From an uncultured Lachnospiraceae bacterium (lineage in GTDB: Bacteria > Bacillota > Clostridia > Lachnospirales > Lachnospiraceae), in assembly GCA_947626985.1 (NCBI GenBank), contig CANQUG010000013.1, positions 1-62,988 of the forward strand: a stretch of 62,988 nucleotides of DNA. Direction: 5' to 3'. The number at the start of each line of letters is the position of its first letter. Positions within the stretch are counted from its first letter, which is position 1. This document shows positions 17,456 through 24,232 of this stretch, one piece after another. Under the pieces are notes generated by a model that was given only the letters and a program-made list of their open reading frames with translations, ran no database searches and was not told the origin of the DNA. The translations under genes and the position numbers were made by a program.

Positions 17456-17629
17456 CAGGGAACTTTTTGAACGGATGTCCGGGAAAAAAGTTCCCTGTAA
17501 TTGTATCGAAAAATAGGGAACTTTTTGAGCAAATTTGGGAAAGAAAGTTCCCTATAATTACTTTAAAAAATAGGGAACTTATCTGACAGATAAAAAAGTT
17601 CCCTGCTTCTGTCAGGAGAAACAGGGAAC
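17456..17629. repeat. Tandem array of AGGGAAC inverted-repeat hairpins
   Basis: Three tandem units of about 51-58 bases each contain an inverted repeat: arms CAGGGAACTTTTT/AAAAAAGTTCCCTG (17456-17497), TAGGGAACTTTTT/GAAAGTTCCCTA (17514-17554) and AGGGAACTT/AAGTTCCCT (17572-17604), followed by one more half-site CAGGGAACT (17622-17630). The core therefore occurs seven times in alternating orientation. The linkers TAATTGTATCGAAAAA and TAATTACTTTAAAAAA are also alike. The array fills the gap between the convergent lactonase and chorismate synthase genes. Confidence 0.9.
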
Positions 17630-17644
17630 TGCGGCAGAGAAGGG

Positions 17645-18757
17645 TCATGTTTCGGAACCTTCTCTTTTTTTGTAAAATTCTACGATTCCGTCCATCCGGG
17701 AGGTCATGTTCAGAAAGAGGGCGTCGGTGAGGACCAGAGCGCACATGGCCTCCACCACCACTACCGCCCGGGGAACTACCACCGGGTCGTGTCTTCCGTG
17801 AATTTCCAGGGAGATGGGCTCTCCGGAGCTGGTGACAGTGTTCTGGGGCCGGCTGATGGAGGGGGTGGGCTTCACAGAGGCGCGGACAAGGATTTCGCTG
17901 CCGTCGCTGATGCCGCCCATGATTCCTCCGGCGTGGTTGGAAGTCTTTGTAATCTTTCCGTTCTCTGAGGAAAACCCGTCGTTGTCTTCCGAACCTTTCA
18001 TTCCGGCGACGGCGGCTCCGTCGCCGATTTCCACGGCTTTTACCGCGCCGACGGACATCACCGCCTGGGCCAGCAGCGCGTCCAGCTTCCGGAAGACCGG
18101 TTCTCCGAGACCGGCGGGAACTCCGGTGATGCGGCATTCGATCACGCCTCCGGCGCTGTCCTGATGTTTCATGCAGTTTTCCAGATAGGCCCCTGCCCGT
18201 TCGGCAGCCTCTTTGTCCGGCATATAAAAGGAGTTCCGGAGAATCTCTTCCGGACAGAAGGTTTCCATGGATACGGGACCGATGGAACGGGTGTAGGCGC
18301 AGAAGCGGATGCCCAGGGTTTCCAGAATTTTTTCGGCGATGGCGCCGGCCGCTACCCGGGCCGCCGTCTCCCTGGCGGAGGAGCGTCCGCCTCCCCGGTA
18401 ATCCCGGAAGCCGTATTTCTGATCGAAGGTATAATCCGCGTGTCCGGGACGATAGGAATATGCAATGTTTCCGTAATCTCCGGAACGCTGGTCCGTGTTC
18501 CGGATCATCATGGAGATGGGAGTGCCTGTGGTCCTCCCTTCGAAAACTCCGGAGAGAATTTCTATCTCATCTCCTTCTTTTCGCGCGGTGGCAAAACGGC
18601 TCCGGCCCGGTTTGCGCCGGTCCAGGAGACGCTGGATGTCCTCCTCGCAGAGGGGAAGCCCCGCAGGGCAGCCGTCCACCACCGCTCCCAGCGCTTTTCC
18701 GTGGGATTCTCCCCAGGTGGTGACGGTAAATCTGTTTCCAAAAGTTGATCCGCTCAT
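17645..18757 (-). CDS. aroC: Chorismate synthase
   Basis: The enzyme makes chorismate from 5-enolpyruvylshikimate 3-phosphate using reduced flavin. The 370-residue protein has the three family signatures: GESHGKALGAVVDGCPAG near the N-terminus, GGGRSSARETAARVAAGA in the middle, and GRHDPVVVPRAVVVVEAM near the C-terminus. ATG at 18757 (complement) follows GGAGAAG and gives MSGSTFGNRF; a longer upstream frame has no homology. It is monocistronic here, about 9 kb from the DAHP synthase gene, so shikimate genes are dispersed. Confidence 0.96.
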   Translation of the reverse strand: MSGSTFGNRFTVTTWGESHGKALGAVVDGCPAGLPLCEEDIQRLLDRRKPGRSRFATARKEGDEIEILSGVFEGRTTGTPISMMIRNTDQRSGDYGNIAYSYRPGHADYTFDQKYGFRDYRGGGRSSARETAARVAAGAIAEKILETLGIRFCAYTRSIGPVSMETFCPEEILRNSFYMPDKEAAERAGAYLENCMKHQDSAGGVIECRITGVPAGLGEPVFRKLDALLAQAVMSVGAVKAVEIGDGAAVAGMKGSEDNDGFSSENGKITKTSNHAGGIMGGISDGSEILVRASVKPTPSISRPQNTVTSSGEPISLEIHGRHDPVVVPRAVVVVEAMCALVLTDALFLNMTSRMDGIVEFYKKREGSET

Positions 18758-18901
18758 AAACTTCTCCAAATTGTATAATGTTAATGTTGACTGAACCGCC
18801 GATTTCGGTGTCCGGCTGAAAAAATATTTCGGCAGAATATAGATATTTGACGGTGGAATCATACCATACTGTTAAAAATTTGTAAACCGAAACCGTAAGA
18901 A

Positions 18902-18930
18902 TTGACAAAAAGGATTCTGCTAATTATAAT
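18902..18930 (+). promoter_or_regulatory. Fully consensus sigma-A promoter of corA
   Basis: TTGACA (18902-18907), 17 bases, TATAAT (18925-18930). All twelve hexamer positions match. Transcription would start about 65 bases before the corA ATG. Confidence 0.88.
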
Positions 18931-19003
18931 GAATGTTAACTTGCGGGGTGGGGAGAGGCAGGCCGGAACTGCCGGAAACAGAGGATGAAAGGGAGTGAGC
19001 ATC

Positions 19004-19945
19004 ATGGTAAGAATGTTTAAAACGATCGACGGAACCATTCATCAGATCCAGGAACCTCAGGAGGGCTGCTGGATCGCTTTGACGAATCCCACCGCCAATG
19101 AAATCTTCGAGATCGCGGAACGTTTCGATCTGGAAGTGGACGACGTAAGGGCGCCCCTGGATGAGGAAGAGCGCTCACGTATCGAGGCGGAGGATACCTA
19201 TACGCTGATCCTTGTGGATGTTCCCATTATCGAGGAGCGCAACGACAAGGACTGGTATGTGACGATCCCTCTGGGTATCATCGTGACGGATAAGATGATT
19301 TTCACTATCTGTCTGGAGGACACCCAGGTGCTTACCAGGTTTATGGAGGGAAGAGTGCGGAATTTCCACACTCACATGAAGACCCGGTTTATTCTGCAGA
19401 TCCTTTATCGAAATGCCAGCATGTATCTTCGATATCTGCGTATTATAGATAAAAAGAGCGAACAGGTGGAGGAGAAGCTCCATGTGTCCACCAGGAATCA
19501 GGAGCTGATCGAGCTTCTGGAGCTGGAGAAATCTCTGGTATATTTTACCACCTCCCTGCGCTCCAATGAGGTGGTGCTGGAAAAGCTTCTGAAGATGGAG
19601 AGCATAAAAAAATACCCGGAGGACACCGACCTTCTGGAGGACGTTATCATCGAGAACAAGCAGGCCATCGAGATGGCCAATATCTACAGCGGAATTCTCA
19701 GCGGCATGATGGACGCCTTTGCTTCCGTCATTTCCAATAACCTGAATATCGTCATGAAGGTTCTGGCGATCATCACTATCGTCATGAGTATTCCCACCAT
19801 TGTGTTCAGCGCCTACGGCATGAATGTAAACACCGCGGGGATGCCCTTTGCCGGAAGCGTGTGGGGCTTCGGAGTGATCATTCTTCTGTCCATCACGTTA
19901 AGCCTTATTGCGGCTCTGGTTCTCAGCAAGAAAAAGATGTTCTGA
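19004..19945 (+). CDS. corA: CorA-family magnesium/divalent cation channel
   Basis: CorA is a homopentameric inner-membrane Mg2+ channel. The 313-residue protein has a long acidic and helical cytoplasmic domain and two C-terminal membrane helices, with the family signature GMN within SAYGMNVNT at the end of the first helix and a basic KKKMF end. ATG 19004 is chosen over GTG 18995 because the GGGAG is too near the latter. A strong promoter precedes it. A cobalt or nickel preference cannot be ruled out. Confidence 0.94.
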   Translation: MVRMFKTIDGTIHQIQEPQEGCWIALTNPTANEIFEIAERFDLEVDDVRAPLDEEERSRIEAEDTYTLILVDVPIIEERNDKDWYVTIPLGIIVTDKMIFTICLEDTQVLTRFMEGRVRNFHTHMKTRFILQILYRNASMYLRYLRIIDKKSEQVEEKLHVSTRNQELIELLELEKSLVYFTTSLRSNEVVLEKLLKMESIKKYPEDTDLLEDVIIENKQAIEMANIYSGILSGMMDAFASVISNNLNIVMKVLAIITIVMSIPTIVFSAYGMNVNTAGMPFAGSVWGFGVIILLSITLSLIAALVLSKKKMF

Positions 19946-20076
19946 GCAGCCGGGAAGGCGCAGGAGGAGCACTGCCCGTGGCTGTGAAGGCTGCAGGGTG
20001 GACTCCTGCTCATGGCAGGACTGCTGCAGGAATCATGTGTGAAAATGTCTGACCGGAAGGAAGACGGAGGAATTTT

Positions 20077-20940
20077 ATGAAGTTTATCAATAAGCTGGAA
20101 CGAAAATTCGGCAGATATGCCATTCCCAATCTCACCACGTATATCATTATCTGCTATGTGGTGGGATATATTCTTATGTATATGGCCCCGGGCCTGCTGC
20201 GCTGGCTCAGCCTGGACGTTTCCCAGATCCTCAGGGGGCAGGTGTGGCGGCTGGTTACCTGGGTGATTTCCCCGCCGGGAAGCAGCAACATTTTCTTTTT
20301 TGTCATTTCCATTCTGTTTTTTTACTATCCGCTGGGCACGTCCCTGGAGAGAACCTGGGGGTCCTTCCGGTATAACCTGTACATTTTTTCCGGTATGCTC
20401 TTTACGATACTGGGAGCGTTCCTGCTGTATTTTCTCACGGGAGGCGTTCTGGACGCCCTGTTCGGGGGAAGTATTTTCAGCACCTACTATATCAGTTTGT
20501 CCATTTTTCTTGCATATGCCATGTCCTACCCGGATATGCGGATACTGCTTTGGTTTGTGATTCCCATAAAAATGCGCTGGATGGCTTATGTATACGGTGC
20601 GATCATCCTTTACCAGATTATCTCCTATGTCCGTATGGGAGCCTGGTTTATGGCTGTTCCCATTGTGGCTTCTCTTCTGAATTTCGTCCTGTTTTATATC
20701 GGCACCAGGGACCTGTACCGGTATAATCCGAAAGAGATCAAAAGAAAGCAGGAGTTTAAAAAGGCCATGGCGCAGAGCCGGGTGAACAGTCCCGGCGGCG
20801 GCATTACCAAGCACAAGTGCGCGATCTGCGGGCGGACGGAGAAGGATGACCCCAGCCTGGAATTCCGTTTCTGTTCCAGATGCAACGGAAACTATGAGTA
20901 CTGCCAGGATCATTTATTTACACACGAGCATGTAAAGTAA
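20077..20940 (+). CDS. Rhomboid-like membrane protein without catalytic motif, with Cys/His tail
   Basis: A 287-residue polytopic protein whose central part reads like a rhomboid fold (PLGTSLERTWGSFRYNLYIFSGMLF corresponds to the conserved L1 loop and second helix). The expected catalytic GxSG motif is not seen; at the corresponding place is GGSIFSTYYISLS, and no clear partner His lies in the last helix. It is therefore probably an inactive rhomboid relative. After the last membrane helix a soluble tail (about 225-287) carries CAICGR, FCSRCN, CQDH and HEH, a likely zinc-binding cluster. It sits between corA and pyk, 17 bases before the latter, and is probably co-transcribed with it. Confidence 0.7.
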   Translation: MKFINKLERKFGRYAIPNLTTYIIICYVVGYILMYMAPGLLRWLSLDVSQILRGQVWRLVTWVISPPGSSNIFFFVISILFFYYPLGTSLERTWGSFRYNLYIFSGMLFTILGAFLLYFLTGGVLDALFGGSIFSTYYISLSIFLAYAMSYPDMRILLWFVIPIKMRWMAYVYGAIILYQIISYVRMGAWFMAVPIVASLLNFVLFYIGTRDLYRYNPKEIKRKQEFKKAMAQSRVNSPGGGITKHKCAICGRTEKDDPSLEFRFCSRCNGNYEYCQDHLFTHEHVK

Positions 20941-20957
20941 AGGGGGGATTACCACCA

Positions 20958-22394
20958 ATGAAAAAGACGAAAATCATCTGTACCCTGGGACCGGCCAGCA
21001 GCAAGAAGTCAGTCCTGAAATCATTGATCCGTTCCGGCATGGACATCGCCAGAATCAACTTTTCCCACGGAACCCATGAGGAGCACCGGGAAAAAGTGGA
21101 CATGATAAAAAATCTCCGGGATGAACTGAATATTCCCGTAGCCATCCTTCTGGATACCAAAGGCCCGGAGATCCGCACCAAACTTTTGAAGGACGGAAAA
21201 AAGATCACTCTCCAGACCGGACAGAAGTTCACGCTCACCACGGGGGATTATGTGGGGGATGAGAACATGGTGGCCATCACCTACGACACCCTCTATAAGG
21301 ATGTGAAAAAGGGAGGCAAAATTCTTATCGACGACGGTCTGATCGAACTGCAGGTGGAAAGCATTGAGAAGACGAACATTGTCTGCAGGGTTCTCAACGG
21401 CGGCGAGCTGGGAGAGCGCAAGGGAGTGAACGTTCCCTATGTGAAGCTGAAGCTTCCGGGGATCACCGAGCAGGACAGGAAGGATATTCTTTTTGGGATA
21501 CAGCAGGAATTTGACTACATCGCGGCATCCTTTGTGCGGGACGCCAGGGTGATCAGGGAGATCCGCCAGCTTCTGGACGAAAACGGCGGAAAAGGCATCG
21601 GCATCATTGCCAAGATCGAGAATGCGGAGGGTGTGGAGAACATCGACGAGATCATTCAGGCGGCGGACGGAATCATGGTGGCCAGAGGAGATCTGGGAGT
21701 GGAGATTCCCGCCAGCGAGGTTCCTCACATTCAGAAGATGATCATCCGCAAGTGCAACGAAAACTATGTTCCCGTAATTACGGCTACTCAGATGCTGGAT
21801 TCCATGATCCGGAATCCCCGTCCCACCAGGGCGGAGGTGGCGGATGTGGCCAACGCCATTTACGACGGTACAGACGCCATTATGCTTTCCGGAGAGACCG
21901 CGGCAGGAAAATATCCTCTCGCCGCTCTGAAAATGATGGTGCAGATCGCGGAGACCACGGAGCCTCTGCTGAATTATAAATCCTATGTGAAAAACAGGAA
22001 CATGTACCGTCAGGGACCGGTATCCTCCGCTGTGGGAATGGCAGCGGTGCGGGCGGCCAGGGATCTGGGGGCCAGAGCCATCGTCACCCCCACCATGGCC
22101 GGAAAGACCGCCTGGCTGATCTCCAATTTCCGGCCGGAGGTTCCCATCTATGCCATCACCCCCAATGAGACCGTGCAGCACAGGCTGCAGCTGGCCTGGG
22201 GAGTGTACCCCCTGAAGGGATATGAAAAGGAATCCACGGAACATATTATTTCCCAGGCTATGGAAGTGGTCCGCAGGAAACGCCTGGTGAAGAAGGGGGA
22301 TCTGCTGGTGTTTACCGCGGGAGATCCCGCCACCAACATAAGGACCGGCGAAGGCGCCGTTACGAATATGCTTCATATCATTGAGGCCAAATAA
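20958..22394 (+). CDS. pyk: Pyruvate kinase
   Basis: The enzyme makes pyruvate and ATP from phosphoenolpyruvate and ADP. The 478-residue protein opens MKKTKIICTLGPAS, has the active-site signature IAKIENAEGVENIDEI with the catalytic Lys and the metal-binding Glu, and GDLGVEIPASEVP, TQMLDSM and SGETAAGKYP motifs. It ends after the C domain and lacks the extra PEP-utilising C-terminal domain found in Bacillus enzymes. It is closely preceded by the rhomboid-like gene and ends at a terminator. Confidence 0.98.
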   Translation: MKKTKIICTLGPASSKKSVLKSLIRSGMDIARINFSHGTHEEHREKVDMIKNLRDELNIPVAILLDTKGPEIRTKLLKDGKKITLQTGQKFTLTTGDYVGDENMVAITYDTLYKDVKKGGKILIDDGLIELQVESIEKTNIVCRVLNGGELGERKGVNVPYVKLKLPGITEQDRKDILFGIQQEFDYIAASFVRDARVIREIRQLLDENGGKGIGIIAKIENAEGVENIDEIIQAADGIMVARGDLGVEIPASEVPHIQKMIIRKCNENYVPVITATQMLDSMIRNPRPTRAEVADVANAIYDGTDAIMLSGETAAGKYPLAALKMMVQIAETTEPLLNYKSYVKNRNMYRQGPVSSAVGMAAVRAARDLGARAIVTPTMAGKTAWLISNFRPEVPIYAITPNETVQHRLQLAWGVYPLKGYEKESTEHIISQAMEVVRRKRLVKKGDLLVFTAGDPATNIRTGEGAVTNMLHIIEAK

Positions 22395-22424
22395 AACTGC
22401 GGAACTGCCCCTGGGGCAAACTGG

Positions 22425-22451
22425 AGAGCCGGGAAATTTTTCCGGCTCTTT
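22425..22451 (+). terminator. Terminator after pyk
   Basis: AGAGCCGG pairs with CCGGCTCT around a GAAATTTTT loop, followed by a short T run (TTTG). Confidence 0.7.
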
Positions 22452-22513
22452 GTGGGAACTGCCCCGGAGGATCCGCGTAAAAATGCAGAGAAGAGGAGAA
22501 AACAGAAATTATT

Positions 22514-23788
22514 ATGGAAAAAAGACCGTTTGTGACACTGGAAAAGCTGAAAGAAATCACGGCACAGTATCCGACTCCCTTTCATCTTTACGATGAGAAG
22601 GGAATCCGGGAAAACGCGAAGGCTCTGAGCGAAGCGTTTGCCTGGAACAAGGGGTTTAAGGAGTTTTATGCTGTAAAAGCGGCCCCCAATCCCTATCTGG
22701 TGAATATCCTGAAGGAGCTGGGCTGCGGCTGCGACTGCTCCTCCATGACGGAGCTGATGCTGGCTCATGCCATCGGCTGCGGGGAGGGAGATATCATGTT
22801 TTCCTCCAACGATACCCCTCTGGATGAGTTCCGGTACGCCTATGAAATCGGCGGCATCATTAATCTGGATGACTTCACCCATATCGAGGCTCTGGAAAAA
22901 TCCATCGGAAAGATCCCGAAGACGATCTGCTGCCGCTACAATCCCGGCGGAGTTTTCAAGATCAGCAACGACATTATGGACAACCCCGGGGACTCCAAGT
23001 ACGGAATGACTACGGAGCAGATTTTCGAGGCCTTCCGTGTCCTGAAGGAAAAGGGCGCGGAGGAGTTCGGCATTCACGCTTTCCTGGCCAGCAACACAGT
23101 GACCAACGAGTATTATCCGCTGCTGGCGGGCGTGCTCTTTGAGCTGGCTGTGAAGCTGCAGAAGGAGACCGGCGCCCACATTAAATTCATTAATCTTTCC
23201 GGCGGCATCGGCATCCCCTATCGTCCCGATCAGGAGCCCAATGACATTAAGGTGATTGGCGAGGGCGTGCGCAAAGTGTATGAGGAGATTCTGGTTCCCG
23301 CAGGAATGGGGGACGTGGCCCTCTACACGGAGCTGGGACGCTTCATGACGGGACCTTACGGCTGTCTGGTGACCACCGCCATTCACGAGAAGCACATTCA
23401 CAAGGAATATATCGGTGTGGACGCCTGCGCGGTGAACCTGATGCGGCCCGCCATGTACGGCGCGTACCATCATATCACGGTGATGGGCAAGGAGGATCAG
23501 CCCTGCGATCACATGTACGACGTCACAGGCTCCCTGTGCGAGAACAATGACAAATTCGCCATTGACCGGATGCTGCCCAGGGTGGATATGGGGGATCTGC
23601 TGGTGATCCATGACACCGGGGCGCACGGCTTTGCCATGGGCTACAACTATAATGGAAAGCTGAAATCCGCGGAGATCCTTCTCCATGAGGACGGAAGCTT
23701 CGATCTGATCCGCCGGGCGGAGACCCCGAAGGATTATTTTGCCACCTTTGACGGGCTGGATATTTATGAGAAACTGATTCAGAAATAA
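22514..23788 (+). CDS. lysA: Diaminopimelate decarboxylase family protein (LysA-like)
   Basis: A fold-type III PLP decarboxylase of 424 residues. The PLP Lys55 lies in YAVKAAPNP, the phosphate-binding SGGIGIPY loop and the ELGRFMTGPYG stretch are present, and the C-terminal CENNDKFAIDR and HDTGAHGFAMGYNYNG match the substrate-contacting dimer motifs. The likely reaction is meso-diaminopimelate to lysine and CO2. No clear AGGAGG is adjacent to ATG 22514 and no lysine riboswitch was recognised in the 119-base gap after pyk. A related arginine or carboxynorspermidine decarboxylase is less likely. Confidence 0.88.
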   Translation: MEKRPFVTLEKLKEITAQYPTPFHLYDEKGIRENAKALSEAFAWNKGFKEFYAVKAAPNPYLVNILKELGCGCDCSSMTELMLAHAIGCGEGDIMFSSNDTPLDEFRYAYEIGGIINLDDFTHIEALEKSIGKIPKTICCRYNPGGVFKISNDIMDNPGDSKYGMTTEQIFEAFRVLKEKGAEEFGIHAFLASNTVTNEYYPLLAGVLFELAVKLQKETGAHIKFINLSGGIGIPYRPDQEPNDIKVIGEGVRKVYEEILVPAGMGDVALYTELGRFMTGPYGCLVTTAIHEKHIHKEYIGVDACAVNLMRPAMYGAYHHITVMGKEDQPCDHMYDVTGSLCENNDKFAIDRMLPRVDMGDLLVIHDTGAHGFAMGYNYNGKLKSAEILLHEDGSFDLIRRAETPKDYFATFDGLDIYEKLIQK

Positions 23789-23790
23789 AC

Positions 23791-23838
23791 AGGAGGAGCC
23801 GCGCCGGGCTGAATACAGCCCGGAGACGCGGCTCCTCT
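23791..23838 (+). terminator. Long hairpin after lysA
   Basis: GAGGAGCCGCG and CGCGGCTCCTC enclose CCGGGCTG/CAGCCCGG, a near-continuous 19-bp stem. The T run that follows is poor, so efficiency is uncertain. Confidence 0.7.
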
Positions 23839-24035
23839 GTATTTCTGAAGTTCTGCGACCGGGTATTTTTGTACAGTGTTTTGCCCGGGAGATATCCCGT
23901 TTTTGCGTGTATGAGCGGGTTTTGCCCGGTGTTTCCCGGGAACAGGCAGACAGAATATATGAAAATGGTATAAAAATCTATCCGGTGAATTGCATAATTT
24001 ATACAAAAAATATTGGTATCTCGTATAATCATTGA

Positions 24036-24064
24036 TTGACATTTATATTGAGAACGCTTAAAAT
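24036..24064 (+). promoter_or_regulatory. Promoter of the oligopeptide transporter operon
   Basis: TTGACA (24036-24041), 17 bases, TAAAAT (24059-24064). Transcription gives a leader of about 160 bases. The 444-base gap otherwise holds the lysA hairpin, an unpaired TATAAT at 24024 and two leader hairpins. Confidence 0.82.
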
Positions 24065-24138
24065 AGGATTAAGCGGTTATGAGGTTTGTATGTTGTTTCG
24101 CATACGCCGGCGCCGCTGCGGCGCTGTTCGAGAGCGGG

Positions 24139-24180
24139 CCAGAGATCTTCTTTTCTCTTCGGAGAAAACGGGATCTCTGG
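24139..24180 (+). promoter_or_regulatory. Stable leader hairpin with UUCG tetraloop
   Basis: CCAGAGATC at 24139-24147 pairs with GATCTCTGG at 24172-24180, and TTTTCTC pairs with GAGAAAA around a TTCG tetraloop closed by C-G (24157-24162). With one mismatch and two wobbles this is a stem of about 19 pairs. There is no T run after it, so it is not a classic terminator; it may stabilise or control the binding-protein mRNA. A second GC-only palindrome (24110-24124) lies just upstream. Confidence 0.75.
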
Positions 24181-24232
24181 TCCGACGGATGCGCCGGTAC
24201 TGTTTTAAAATTATACAAAAGGAGGGTAAACA

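Noticed and set aside
17456-17629. Possible CRISPR array
   Set aside because: The repeats alternate in orientation and form hairpins, the linkers are similar to each other rather than unique spacers, and no cas gene is present.
22395-22513. Lysine riboswitch before lysA
   Set aside because: The gap is 119 bases and holds a terminator and a short direct repeat; the conserved lysine-riboswitch core cannot be found.
23523-24032. Minus-strand gene overlapping the lysA 3' end
   Set aside because: It is mostly an antisense shadow of lysA and runs through the terminator; no family resemblance.
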